In this document: positions 13,401 through 26,321 of the stretch, piece after piece
How positions within the stretch are numbered: the stretch's first letter is position 1
Layout of the letters: the number at the start of each line of letters is the position of its first letter
DNA from: Rhea pennata
Lineage: Eukaryota; Chordata; Aves; Rheiformes; Rheidae
NCBI RefSeq assembly: GCF_028389875.1
Contig: NC_084702.1
Coordinates: 49,696,053-49,760,052, forward strand
DNA: 64,000 nucleotides
Reading direction: 5' to 3'
The notes under the pieces: generated by a model
Database searches by the model: none
What the model saw: only the letters and a program-made list of their open reading frames with translations
Told to the model about the DNA's origin: nothing
Translations under genes and position numbers: made by a program

Positions 13401-16400
13401 AGGTCAACAGGACTTTTAAGGCTGTGTCTTGTCGTATGTAACTCTTCATCTCGGAATATTTACATTTCTTGTCCTAAACACACAGCATTCCTTATACTGC
13501 TGATTTTCTACTTTCTTTTCGAAATTAAATGAATAATAGCACTAAATTGGATATGTTAATTGCTCTTTCTGAAATATCTGCAATCAGACAGCAGATGGCA
13601 CTAAAAAACAACTAATGAGCCATGCGCTCACTTTATGCATTACTCAAAATGAGTTATAGATACTGCCGTCCTTTCTTGTGGCAATCAGACATGCAGAAAA
13701 AAATCCACTCGTGTAATTCAGGTGCCAATTACAATTCATAAGCATCTGGAATGAAAACTGTTGATAGTTATATATTACATCAGTGGGGTCAGTGAAGTAG
13801 TAAGTGCCCATCATAGGCAAATACTAATATTTTAGAAGTAAGTATTCAACACCTTACCTGAACTGTCATAAAAACCTTTCCAGTGTCCCAAATTTCCACA
13901 ATATCCTCATTATTTTCATTGGAATCTTTATGAGTGCAAGATTAATTGGTGGAAAATACTTCTACTGAGATGTGTTAACAATTTATCTGACAAAGTAGGT
14001 TACCCCATTAAGAGTGACTTAATGGAAACTTCAGCAAAATACAGTCTTAAGATGCCTCACTTATTTTGATCTGAACATAGCAATATTATTACTCGTTTTG
14101 TCATTTAATATTTCACTTCTTTGTAATTTTGATGGACATCCCATATCTTACCGTGCCAGTGATTTCAATGAAATGTATAGGACTACACCCAGAAGAAATC
14201 TTTGGATTTTTTTACTTTACTCTTGGAGTAAAGATATCAGAGGAAAGCCTAAAGCAGTTCTTCTATTACTTAATGACCATAGAATCATCACAGAGATAAA
14301 AAGAAAGAAAGAGGAAAAGGTAACACTACCAGTTAGATCAGTACTGCCCAAATCATCTTGGGTGTTCATCGAAATGCCATTTGTTTAATGAAGGTATTCT
14401 TCAGGTTAAAAAAATAATTTATCCTCAAATTATCACTCACTTTCATACTTTGTCCAGCATGGACATGAAAAAGCATGAGTCACTGTGGGCAAATGAGCAT
14501 GAAACTCAATCTAGTAAAATGAAGGATGTCTTTGCGAAAGCTGGAAGTTCCTGGAAAATCAGAGGTTCTACCCTCATATTACAATGCTGCACTTAAATGC
14601 ATAGCTTCAAAACTGATTCCAGACACTTGCATTCAATCCAGATACAATACATATGGAGAATTAAGCACCTGAGAATGAGCTCCATACAGAATGTTAGACT
14701 CAATGTACACCTATATTTGGTAGCCCACAAAATTTGTTGACAAGATGGTCTTAACCCACTGTTGAATAGCTGCCTGAGGTGGCAGCTATACAACTTGGAA
14801 GAAAAATTAATCTATTTACTTGGAATCCACCATCAGGATACAGTAAAACTTTAGACAGAAAAGATCCTGGTGTATATTTCTGGTATGTAAAAGATGAGTA
14901 TCACATACACTATGTCCCATAACAGGGAAAAATGCTGGTTTCCCTGTGCAAGTTACTACTTAGTAGAATTTTACTATTCTCAAGTGCCTAAATCCACTCC
15001 TACTTTTAGTGGCTTTTATTAAAATAATTAAAAAAAAAACTATAAATGCCACTTTCTTTTTTTGAGAAACAGATTACATAAAAAAGAACCAAGAAGCAAT
15101 ACTGTCCACTGTAACAGCCTGCAGACATACCAAGTTCCACACGCAGCATGTAAGAGTCACTTGTTTGGGCACCACTGTGTGTCACTCCAGTGTAATGCCT
15201 GAATCCCATAACTATACGGCATATTGCCGCAGGCTGCCTCCTGCTGTACAGCTCAGCATGACAAAGTGGCTGACAACTGCCAGCCAGCTGCTATGAGCAG
15301 CTGAGGTGGTGGTGCTGAGAGGAGGAGGAGCCTTACTCTGCAAACTGCCCTTAATAAATTTGACACTTATGTGCCCACAGACATACCTGTCATATAACCA
15401 GGTATGTCCACTGCATGCAAACAGATGTATTTCATGTGAGCCTAGGCCTGACTCTGACTTTTGGACCAGCACTTGAGTCTCAAATGGCAGGATTATATCA
15501 CCTTAGTAAGTACATAGTATATGGCTAGAGCACTTCCTAAGGATTCTGGAGTTCAGGGTTCAAAGCCATAGTTTTTATATAGGTCTCTAACAAATAGAGT
15601 TTTTGCACTCTCTTTACCACCAGTTAAGGCTGTTTCCAGTATGCAGGAAAAAGTTCAAGATTTGTTTGGCATAATTATTGGCTTAAAGGCACTCACTTAG
15701 ATGGATTCAGTCCAAACTCTAGGGACTGTATGATGTCAAATATGTAAGCAGTCTTTGGAGTACATCCATTTTAACAGAGAATGTAATCGTGGCATAATTC
15801 TGTAGGCATACATAAGGTATTTTCAAATTATGTCACTTAGGATTAATGGCCAAGAAATGCCTATTTTCACTGATCAGCTAGAGTGAGAGGAAGACCAGGC
15901 TGCTCAACCCTTGCAAAGATGAGCTATGCAGAACTTTTACCTGAACACTTGAGGTGCCTCTGAAACTTAATACCTCAAAGGATAAGTAGGAATTGAACAG
16001 GGATTTGTCTAAGATCACAGTTCTAGCCACTGTGCCTAAGTTCCATACAAGCCTCACATGAAATGTCTAAATCCTCTTATTCAAACTTGGCCCACCCTGC
16101 AAACACGTGATGCACCGAAGAGATGACTGAGACATATTTCATGTCGATCTGTGAAGCCTTTCTGCTATTAGCTCACTCCCTCATTTCCTTTTTACTCTTT
16201 CCTAGCTCTTAAGCACTTTGGTATGACCACTTTACCCATTAAAAATAGAAGTTACTGAAAACCCATAAAATTGCCCTTCTACTACTTCACTAGACCAACC
16301 TATGTTGCTGCATTTTAGACTGCCTTCTTCTCCCTGTATATTTCAACACTTCATAAGTTCCAGCACAAAGTCACTTAACCCTGACACACCCGCGTCTTCC

Positions 16401-18455
16401 TCCTCTGACATGTTGGTTTTAGTGTGGGTGAAAAGGTTTATTTATAGGGCTGAACACGGTATGTACTTCCGCACATTTTGTAAACCCTCTCTGCAGAAAT
16501 GCTGAGTGTCCAATGGACACTCACCATCCCTGTTTGCACTTTTTAACAGCACTCACCAACAGACTTGAGAGATACATCTCTGCCGCCTTGCTTAAGGGAC
16601 CAGAAATAAACAGAGTAGCATGACTACTTTGGCTTTTGAAAAAGATAACGATCACTGTTATTACAGAGATACACCGCTTATAACTGAAACGCTTATCTCC
16701 CTAATAAAAGCATGCTGGGTGTGCTTATTACTTTAACTCAGAAAGGTGAAGTAAAATAGATGGCCCAAAACAGAACTCAGCTTGCCTTAGAGTAGCTTTC
16801 TAAAATTATTGCCTCACTAAAGACATGAAACTAAACTAAGGAAGTGTTTGGGTGCTGAAAGCTCATCTGTTCTTTTTCCAGACTATAATCAGTCTAATAA
16901 AAGATATTACCTCTCCTACAATCCTTGCTTACCAAAAAGCATAATGGGTAATATTTATGGAAATAAAAATCACAGAATAAACTTTCCAATTTCTGTGTAT
17001 CTTGATACACAACACTGAAAAGCATGCTAGTGTCTTCTGATGAAGGAAAGAAAAGTGAGAGGAAAAGTATCTGTCATTTAACCATTCAAACATAAATTTA
17101 CAAAATAGGCTTTTCAAATATTCCAGTCCAAATATGTTAAACATCTTTCTTCTGCTTTTACCGAGAAAAACCCTGAAGCCTATGTCAAAAACACAAAAAT
17201 CAGAGAGTTTGCATAGCCACATCTACTACAAGCTTGTTGTGACAATCAAACTGCAAGCAAGAGAAGATGCTGAACACAGAAAGAGAAGATACAAAAGCAA
17301 TACTAATAAGAGAATGATAGAGCCCAACTCTTACGTTGAATCATAGCATGAATCAGCTATGAAGCCAAGCCCTGCTTCCTCAGGCAGCATATGGAGCAAA
17401 TGTTATCAGAAAATCTGCTCAACTTGTTTCGACTCCTGGGCCCCCAGCAGGGTTTCTGGGTCTTTACTTTGTAGCTTAATCACTCTCTTAGTTTGTGTGG
17501 ACTTCACAGCATTGCCATTTCTCATATCCTTGCCACAGATCTAGCAAAAAAAAAAAAAAGTGCTGAGTAACTGTACTTATCCCATATTTTCCACTGAAAA
17601 TGTCTCTGTACTTTTTTTACACAAAACTCTGTGTAAGTCACAAGACTGTGACTGAGCAAGGAATGCAGGCAAGGAATGCTGCTATGCCATGTACTCTGTT
17701 AGGAAAGTTAATAAGGAGTCTACCTAAGGATAAAATAAGGGTGAGGCAAAGCATGGAGTCCAAGAGAATAACCTCTGTTGAACCAGTGTTTGCTTTGTGC
17801 AGGGCCAGCTCAGGTGCCTTTGCAGCCTGGTTTCAGAATAGGGAGTGCCTTGTTGAAATACTGAATGACTCTGAAAAGACTCAGATTGGTTCAGACAGAC
17901 TTACTAGCTTAATCATCATGCCAACCCTTTTGGCAGGACAAGCAGGCAAAGCAGAGTTGGCAGCAGCCTGCAGATGAAGTTACAATGAGGCAAGAGGGAG
18001 GAAACACCTTCAAGAGAAAAGGAAGCAACAACTCCAGGCTAAGAATTACGGAGATTTTTTGCATCAGGAATAACCTTTACTCATGAGCCCAGTTCAGTAC
18101 TGCACCTGAGTGTACTAATCCAGGCTTTACTTAACATGTTCACTACATGATTTTTTTTTCCTTAAGTTTGAGCCTCTCCTTATTTGCCTGGGACCCTTGC
18201 ATTTTGCACAGTCCTATCAGGTAAGATGCTATAGTGTGTGCATGCATTCTGACAAGGCTGCCACAAATCCAGCAGCCTTCCACCACACAAACACGCTGTT
18301 GCTGTATAACACATTCATAGTGTTTCTAATCCTAGATGGAAGCATCACATTGAGGATGGACAGCACAGTAATTCTGAGCATCTGCCCTTGCACAAGGCAG
18401 ACATACAACATGTTCCTTTCATGTTAAGCTTCACATTTTCTGCCATCCAAGAAAT

Positions 18456-18525
18456 CATTAAGGTATTAGATCTGGTATGAATGTAGAGACCATTAAAGTA
18501 TTAGATCTGGTATGAATGTAGAGAC
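18456..18525. repeat. 35-bp tandem duplication
   Basis: Two adjacent 35-bp copies, 18456-18490 and 18491-18525, differ at one position (G/A near the seventh base). The unit contains TATTAGATCTGGTATGAATG. The near-identity points to a recent duplication. Confidence 0.97.
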
Positions 18526-21500
18526 CATCCATGAAGAGTTGTGCATAAGATCTGCTTTCCAGAATGGGAAATCTCAGACAGTATTACCATTGCTATTAAA
18601 GCTGACCAACTTCAAACAGGTACGGAAGAGTTTGCACTAACTCAAACCATATTTGTAGTATTTGTCTCAAAATTTCAAGTGCACACCCATACGTAACGGA
18701 AAAAGCACGTCAACATCATCCCAACCCCTCCTACCCTACCCCAGCCAAAACTCCCTCAGGGCCCAGGTTAAGGTGCATCCTGACAATTTTCTTGCCTAGG
18801 AAAAAAGGTTAGGAAATTCAGTCATAGACTAACATGCTAAGATGCTAAGCTAACTAGCTAAGATGTTTCTTAAGCTAGTAGGGATTTTCAACCATTGGAA
18901 GTATGCCAAGGGCAAGAGCCAAAAACCCAGCCTGCTATACAGACTCCCTAGGGAGGCATCACAATCAAACCCAGTGCAGAACATCACACATCCCTGCTAT
19001 GCTATATTCAGTGTTCTAGCTCTGGTCCCTGCTTGACTATCTGTCACCATCTATTAAAGTAGATATTTCAAGCACATGTTTATATACTACTGACTGCATC
19101 TGTAAGCTTGTCCTTAAGTGGTGGTGTTTTCCAGTTAAGATTAATCTAAGTATGTGTTTAACTGTTTGTTATTCTCAATTGAGCAGCACTAGCAATTGTT
19201 TTCTCAAACCATGACTTGGAGACATGCAGTTTAATGTGATTAATACATAACTTGCATTCTGTTTTTAATATGAAATAAACCTCAAAACTCAAATTACTCT
19301 AGATAATTATTTAGTAAATCTTTAGAACAAAAAGAAAATTCATCAACCTTAAAAACTGCAAACAAAAAGCTTCATTTCGAATAACTTACATACCTACACA
19401 TCTTCTGAAAAGAGAGTGATCGATATTTTCAGAAATGCTACTCTTAAATGTACACCTTCTTTCTCATTACTAAAACTATTCTGCAAGAACACGAATTTGA
19501 CAAGAGGAAAGGTGCTTCTAGCTTCTGACTCCTTCCAATTTATAAACCCTTTTCACAAACTCCATGCTTCTTTACATTATTGATGATACTCCCCTCATTA
19601 TAAAATCTAAACCCCAAATAAGTCCACTTACTGAAATTTTATCCTCTCTCTACTACAGCACTAACAATTAACAGCCATTCAGGACAGACTGCATCAAAAT
19701 AAAGCTCTGTAGACCTCTCCCTATAAATAACATTTTTGAAAGTCATTCCTCAGTGCTGCACTGCATAGTTCCACATGCCCATTACATGACATCTTATGTC
19801 AATGCTCCACACCACAACATGACAGTATTTCAAAGATGTATTCTCGTAATAGACATGAAGAAGGGAAATTGTATTCCTCTCCATTTTATGGATGGATTGA
19901 GGACCAAACATTACAAATGATAATCAAGAACAACTCTGCCTGAAGAACTTTTCAAGTACATTTTATGTTTTCCATTCATTGCATGAAATACAGAAACTGC
20001 CCCACAGTAGGCTTTTTCTTTCCAGATTCTTCCTTTGATATGAACACCTCAACCACCAGACAGCAAGTCACACTTACTATCACATTACCTCCAGACTACC
20101 CTTTTCTGTGCAATGGAACACCTTCCACAGGAGGGATAAACATTGCCTCTCCTCCCTCCAAATATGCTATCATCAAGTCAATGCAGTCGCTAATGAGATA
20201 GGAAATGAGTTTACATCCTCCTATTAACAGTAGCTTATTGATTCATCAGTAAGGAGAGCACCGCAAGGTTTTCTTGCTATGCTTTTCAAAAATCAATGAC
20301 CACTCTCAAAATCATCATGCAATACACCCAATGTTGTAGGTGTACTAAGTGTGCGGTGAGAATTCATACTAGAGAAAGCCCCAGAAAGCAACAAAAGCAG
20401 AAGGATGCCCAATTTCTGCATTCTGAGTGGAGTTCAGTATGAATACATTGTTCAGTCATATGAAGGCTGGAGCAGTTCTGAGCATGTACGAAAGTGCAAA
20501 TCTAGGCACCCAATAAACTTCTTTAAAATAAAAGAGCCCCCTCCAAGGTTGGTGAAAGTTCACTAAGAATTTTTGGGGTATTGATTTTGGACTTGGTCAC
20601 CTAAATTCCACATATTTATACATCAACATCTTTTTAATGGATCTCTCTCTGCACAGTAGTCTGTGACATAAAGGACTATGACTCCAGGTTGCCTAAACCC
20701 CCAAGCTAGCATCAGAAACATGTGGACTTGTCATAAAAGGAGCAGAACATACTGACACCATGCAGTCATTGATAATGGAATAGTTAAGTCTAAATGAATT
20801 GGTATCAACAATAATTTTCAAGTTCCCAGGGAAGATTCTCATGAAATGTAGTATGCAGTACCTAGTAGGCCAGGATTTTTTTTCTTTTTCCTTACTATAC
20901 TTTTCTAATAATCTTTTCTCTCTCAGAAAGGAAGAAATAAACTAACTCAAGGGAGAGCTTGCCAGTTTCAGTAAATTGTTAAGTGAGATCTAATCATTGC
21001 CTCTATAGAAGCCTGGAATCTTGCCGTCTTTCTCAGAGCTACTGACTCTAGTAATAGCCAGAGCATCACCTTCCTGGTTTTCATCAGCAAAAAGGATTTG
21101 GATCTAACTCTTTTAAACTTTATGCTCGTTCAGCATCCACAAGACCAAAAAAATGCAAAGCACAGGAGAACAGTTACAATCACCATGCCTGAACCTCAAT
21201 CTTTACAAAATTCAAAATGATACATTGTAAATAAAGTTATGCCAGTACAAAAGCAATTTAATGCTTTTTTTACTACAGTATCAGCTTTCCAGAGTGACTT
21301 TTACCATACCTATTTTATGCATCTTTTATAATTTGGATATACATGTCACCAGTCATAGGTTATCTGAATACCACAGGCAAATTTAGTCCATGAATTTGGT
21401 GTTTATATTTGCCTGTGATAAACTGGATCTCAAACTGGACCTACAGGCCTAGAAAACAAGAACAGTACTTACTTACCTCAGTAAGTAATGAGTTTCCTGT

Positions 21501-24500
21501 GTCATCCACAGAAAGGATTATAGGAGTTCATCATGTACAGGGCCAGATAAAGGTTACTGGAGGTTCCTGACAAGTAATAACCAAGCTAAGTATACAAAAA
21601 AAATAAGTCTTCTATTTATTCTAAGATGACATTTTAGAATCTCTAAGATGACAAAACTTGATTATCTTTGTATCCAGCTTTTAAAATCATGTTTCAGGAT
21701 CTATAAAAACTTTAATATTTAGCCTACAGACAGTTCACTTGAAAAAATAAAAATACAACTCCATAAAATTAGCAAGTATTTAAAGGTAACTAAACATCTG
21801 AAAAATAAGCTGATAAAACATCTGTCTTAATTACTTTTCACGGATAGCATTTATATAAAAGCAGATTAAAAAGGGTTTGACATTACTTTATTGGCAATGT
21901 AGCTTTTAATAAATGGTATTTTGATTTCAATTTAAATACTATTTATTTTTTCAGTGATTTTTATCATGCAGATTTTGTAATTACAACTCAGTCTAAAGTA
22001 AAATTTTCAAAAACAAATATGGCTTAACAAATAACCCCTCTTAAGAGTTGAATATTTATCTCTTGCAACCCTTCGAGATTTAGTTTCTAAGTTACTTAAC
22101 AGCTTTAGAAAATGTTGCTCATAGAGTGCTTAACTTCAGTTTTGTCTTATTTTCCTAAGAGTAGGTGCATGGCTACTATTCTACATGAAAAGAAATTACA
22201 GTGTTTAATAATCAGGTGCTGAAAATGAAAAACAGGGACAATCTGCAATAGGAAGAAGGGAAGGTACAGGTGACTCTTGAGTAAGTCAAAGCATAAAAGT
22301 GAATGTTAACAAGCTTTATGAAGCTAAACCGAGAAGAATTTGGAAAGACAGTTTGCCAAGGGCGGAAGGCATAAATGATGAATGGCAGGTTTACAGGAGC
22401 GCATGGGCAAAAAGCTGCTAAATGACAAGGCAGGCAGTTCACCAGATTCGCCACAAGATGGCATATAACATTAAAATATCAGCAATACAAAAATATAAAT
22501 GAACAGTGTACTGTCAGCAACATAAAAAATGAATTATAACAACTGAATGTATGAATGACTACTGTCAGGACAAGGAAAATGCATGAATGTATGTGAATAA
22601 AATGTCATTATGCAAAACTGTTCTGCATTTTATTTTGTAATACATGTTTTACTACATCATGAGTGCCAGTCTGTATTAATCTTAGTGCTCCAAATTTAAA
22701 TTACATATAATCATACATAATAGTGAGGTGATATATAACATGCCTAGAAAACCAGTCTATATGGAATCAGAAAGATGGAAGAGCAGCAAAGACACAGTGA
22801 GCAGCATCTCTGGTGAGAAATAGGCCCAGGTAAGTCAGGACAACCTAATACGGGTGAAAAGGGTAAAAGAAAATGTGAGTGGTGAGCTGAGAGAAGCGCA
22901 CAGCAGCCCACACTCAACCAAAATGAATGGGTAGCAATTTGTGACCTGGGGAGGGTAATTAGATGGGTGAGTGGGTAAGAGCCAAGCTAGATGGATGGCA
23001 GGCAGGACAGCAAGCAGGAGGAGGCAAAAAGGCAGGGAGAGAAACCAGACCAGTGTGGTTTGGGGGCTGAGTTACCACATCATTCCCCAGCTTTCAGAAA
23101 TCATTAGGCAAATTTGAAAGAGATTTTTATTTTATATATACATACATTTTTCTTTTCTCTATATATGAGACTGATACAACTTGTTTCATTTGTCTCCTGA
23201 TTTCAGCACTACTTTGGTGAATTCAAAGCTCTTCATAAACTCTTTTCAGAACTCATCAGATCTAAACACGTTTACCTGAAAGAAGATTCTTACATAGTCA
23301 AATCAATCCCAAATCTAAGACTTTAAGTTAATGCACCAAATATCGTTAGATTCATGGCAAAACCTTGTGAACTGGGAATTTGTAGTTGTGCCCACTACAA
23401 CCAACAGGATGTAATACAGGAAATGCTTTTTTTTCAATCCATTCTCCTTACCCAGGTGAGGGGCTGCAGTAAGGCAATTCATGCTTTTTAGGAAAAAAGA
23501 GGAAATAAAGGAAAAAAAAAAAAACAGAAGAACGTCTCCTGAATGGGGCACTAGGAGAAGGAAGATCATTATTTCAGAGAAGAGTTGCTCTTGGCTTAGA
23601 TGCTTTAAATGCATACAGATCAGTTAATATGGAATTCATTTGTAATTTTTTTCTACCAAGCTTAAACAGAAATTTAGAGCACTTTCATGTGAATCAGCAT
23701 ATCTGATCACTCAGATTATTTTTTAATTAACTCAGCAGCATAGCAATATATGAAAATTAGAGAGCTTCACAGATCGTGGAATTCTGCATTTCATGGATAT
23801 GCAAATGTCCTAGTAATTTCAATGGACTCAATTCTATGTGTTTAGAAAAACTTTCAAGAAGTCTGAACTAGCTGCAGAGTAGCTGCAAAAACTGCAATGA
23901 ATTGCACCTGTCTCACCACTGCAATGAAACCTAGATTTATCAGTACTCTCAAGATGTCCAATATGTCTGAGGAATAGGGTTACTCTCCACTGCATTCTTC
24001 TCCAAATAATCCAGGAACTGGAAAGAGCTGTCTGCTGCCCAGCATGACATATGATCAGGGTTCCAACTGTCTGCAAATTGGTCAAATCTAACAAAACAGA
24101 ACTTGGTCCACAAGCTCAAAAATAGCAGGATCTTCCCAATAGCCTACTCACATGAAATACTTAGAACACATCCCACGCCATGACAGAAGCCATGTTATTC
24201 TAGTGTGTCCAGAAATGGCTTGATAAAAGACAGCAATCCTACTGGTCGGGGGGGGGGCAAGTTAAGGCTACACCGTCAGTACGTCATACACATGAAGAGG
24301 GGCTTACAGCAGCTTAACAAAACGTGTTATCTTCTCCAATAAGCCTGGAATGTGCATATCTAGTAAGTGCAAAAAATACATCATTTGAGTAAATAAAAGA
24401 GAAAATATTATATGCCATACTTCAATCACATACGAAGCTCTCCTTTATCAAGAAGTACACAAAAAATATCCGTATGAATATTCACTTGAGTCTTTAGCCT

Positions 24501-25461
24501 TCATAGATCTTAACTCGATCTGCAAGAGGTAACTTCTGTGCACTTCAAATCTTTGCAGATCCAGACTGATAGAGGTTCATGGTGACAATGAACCCAGAAC
24601 CTGAAGGAGAGGAGCCATGACTTTCCTGCCTGAATTCCATGGATGCAGGCACAGAAGCAGCATATCATTGGCTGACAGTTTTCGTATGTCCTATAGCAAA
24701 TCCAAACACACAAAGGAGAGTGATCTGTGACTGTAGAAGACAAGATTATCTTCTACCTTGTAGAAAAGAGGAAAAACATGCAAATAAACAGTTATATGAA
24801 ACCATCTGCATCTAAAGATAGGATAACAAAAGGAAAATGATTATCAGAAAAAGAACGAAATACCTCTACTTCTTTTACAAGTCATCTAAGTAAGTATGGA
24901 TATTTACCACAAGATGGTGCAAAAACATAAGAAGTTCCAACATACCAGAACATGGCTAAACATTTTAAGTATAAGAATCTCCACCAGGTGTCAGGCCAGA
25001 AAAAATATGACTTTTTACTTCATCAAACAAGTAAATACAGGCATACAGCTTCAAAATATAACTGTCGGTTTCAACTTTCTTTTAGCTATGTATTTCGCTG
25101 ACCTAGAAAGAATACAATTCCCAACACACACTAGTTTTTGTTAAACATTAACCACCTACATTAGATGTCCTGTTGAAAACCTTATGTCATTAGTAAGATA
25201 AAAAATAGAAATGTAGCATTTAAGAATTTAATCTAGAACGTTAATCCAAGAAATAGCACCACAGGAAAAAAAAATAAAATAAGCAACAGCAAAACAAGCA
25301 AACCAAACCCCAAACTAAGCTACTGTACAACAATTAATTACATTTAGAAGTATTAACATAAGAAATTTCACCCTGACAGACGCTTAAATGTTTGCTTTTG
25401 CATAAGGCTCACTTTTGGAAACAAGATTATTATCAAAGACCTTCCCCGATGCCAGGCTTGA

Positions 25462-25480
25462 TTTTTTTTTTTTTTTTTTT
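25462..25480. repeat. T19 homopolymer
   Basis: Nineteen T residues just upstream of the ARRDC3 promoter CpG island. Confidence 0.9.
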
Positions 25481-25742
25481 CCTGTCAGTCCTCTAGAAAG
25501 CAGATGAGCTGCATCTTGCGAGTCCGTGCAGCGAATCCAAAGACCACCTAGAAATCACTGTTTTAAAGCAAATCAAAGCAGAAAACCCTTCTCCCCTTCA
25601 TCCTTGCGGCAGCCTGTGCTACGCGCGGCCCCCTCAGCGAGGCGCCGGCGGGCACGGGCGGCCCGGCGCGGCCCGCTGCCTGCGCCCTGCCCGCGGCTGG
25701 TCGCTTCACCAGCGAAGAGCTCTGGGCGACGTCCGCGGCGCG

Positions 25743-25766
25743 GCGGAAAGCGCCGCGGAAAGCGCC
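25743..25766. repeat. 2 x 12-bp GC-rich tandem repeat
   Basis: The unit GCGGAAAGCGCC occurs twice back to back without mismatch inside the promoter island. Its GGAA core resembles ETS-type sites, but not a full consensus. Confidence 0.9.
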
Positions 25767-25799
25767 GCGCACACGCGGCGTCCCCTCCGCGCCGCCGCT

Positions 25800-25823
25800 G
25801 TTTTTACCGTTAACGGTAAAAAC
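25800..25823. promoter_or_regulatory. 24-bp perfect palindrome with paired MYB-type cores
   Basis: The half-site GTTTTTACCGTT is followed immediately by its exact reverse complement. The centre CCGTTAACGG contains two outward-facing TAACGG cores that match the MYB consensus YAACKG. A second small hairpin, ACCCCC-CGA-GGGGGT (25822-25836), abuts it. The structure is seen directly; binding by MYB is inferred. Confidence 0.7.
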
Positions 25824-25870
25824 CCCCCGAGGGGGTCTCCCGCCGCGGCTCCTCCCGGCCGCCTCGGCTC

Positions 25871-25894
25871 GGCCCGGCCCGGCCCGGCCCGGCC
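25871..25894. repeat. (GGCCC)n pentanucleotide repeat
   Basis: Four perfect GGCCC units plus a partial unit, in the promoter CpG island. Confidence 0.9.
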
Positions 25895-25902
25895 GCTCCT
25901 CC

Positions 25903-25920
25903 CCGCCGCCGCCGCCGCCG
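25903..25920. repeat. (CCG)6 trinucleotide repeat
   Basis: Six CCG units within the promoter island. Confidence 0.9.
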
Positions 25921-25960
25921 TTCCCCTCCCGGCTCCCCAGCGCCCACCTCAGCGCGGCGC

Positions 25961-25990
25961 CACGCCACGCCACGCCACGCCACGCCACGC
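25961..25990. repeat. (CACGC)6 pentanucleotide repeat
   Basis: Six perfect CACGC units in the promoter island. They read as an artificial-looking repeat peptide on the - strand, but this is not a gene. Confidence 0.95.
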
Positions 25991-26027
25991 CGAGCTCGCT
26001 CGCGCGCGCGGCGGCGCGCGGCGGCGT

Positions 26028-26044
26028 CGGCGGCGGCGGCGGCG
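26028..26044. repeat. (CGG)n trinucleotide repeat
   Basis: Five to six CGG units directly upstream of the NRF1 site. Confidence 0.85.
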
Positions 26045-26045
26045 T

Positions 26046-26057
26046 CGCGCATGCGCG
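26046..26057. promoter_or_regulatory. Perfect NRF1 binding site
   Basis: CGCGCATGCGCG matches the palindromic NRF1 consensus YGCGCAYGCGCR at all positions. NRF1 sites usually lie within about 100 bp of the start of CpG-island promoters, so this suggests ARRDC3 transcription begins shortly downstream. Confidence 0.75.
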
Positions 26058-26145
26058 GCGGGGTTGTTTTTCACAAAGCTGTTCTTAAAGTGAGCTGGCA
26101 GCGCGCAGGCAGCGTCTTTGTAGGGAGACCGCAGCGCCGGGCAGC

Positions 26146-26165
26146 CGCGCCGCGCCGCGCCGCGC
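26146..26165. repeat. (CGCGC)4 pentanucleotide repeat
   Basis: Four perfect CGCGC units within the probable leader. Confidence 0.9.
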
Positions 26166-26217
26166 CTGCCGCCCCGCCGCAGCAGCAGCGAGCGCCGGGG
26201 CTTTCCAGGCGGCCCCG

Positions 26218-26232
26218 ATGACGGGCTGGTAG
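26218..26232 (+). other. Minimal uORF 1 (MTGW)
   Basis: ATG at 26218 is followed by three codons and a TAG stop, 137 nt before the main start. It is relevant only if transcription starts upstream of it. Confidence 0.5.
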
Positions 26233-26309
26233 GGCACACGCTGATCCTGCCGGCAAGCGCCTTGCACGGCAGAGGCGTTGATCAGTGTAAAGTGAAGATC
26301 GCATTTTAT

Positions 26310-26321
26310 ATGAGATCTTGA
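26310..26321 (+). other. Minimal uORF 2 (MRS)
   Basis: ATG at 26310 is followed by two codons and TGA, 48 nt before the main start. It lies upstream of the acceptor-like CTTACAG and would be removed if that acceptor is used. Confidence 0.5.

Larger units (their letters stand above)
1..25500. other. Upstream non-coding region
   Basis: I see no gene supported by homology in this stretch. Open frames are short (at most 125 codons) and none gives a recognisable protein family. Base composition is AT-rich with few CpGs. It holds one CR1 fragment, microsatellites, homopolymers, a 35-bp tandem duplication, a possible LTR remnant and an exon-like - strand segment, listed separately. Between those entries I see only unique-looking AT-rich sequence. 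By known synteny this side of ARRDC3 faces the gene-poor interval toward NR2F1, which is inference. Confidence 0.7.
25595..26285 (+). promoter_or_regulatory. ARRDC3 promoter CpG island
   Basis: About 690 bp of very GC-rich, CpG-dense sequence set in an AT-rich background, ending about 85 bp before the ARRDC3 start codon. No TATA box stands at a useful distance, so a dispersed CpG-island promoter is likely. Recognisable elements are a perfect NRF1 site at 26046-26057, a palindrome with back-to-back MYB-type cores at 25800-25823, and a 2x12-bp direct repeat of GCGGAAAGCGCC at 25743-25766. The transcription start cannot be fixed from sequence; roughly 26060-26150 is plausible. Confidence 0.9.

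Noticed and set aside
17600-17977. 125-codon + strand frame
   Set aside because: No homology recognised and no splice or promoter context; within chance expectation.
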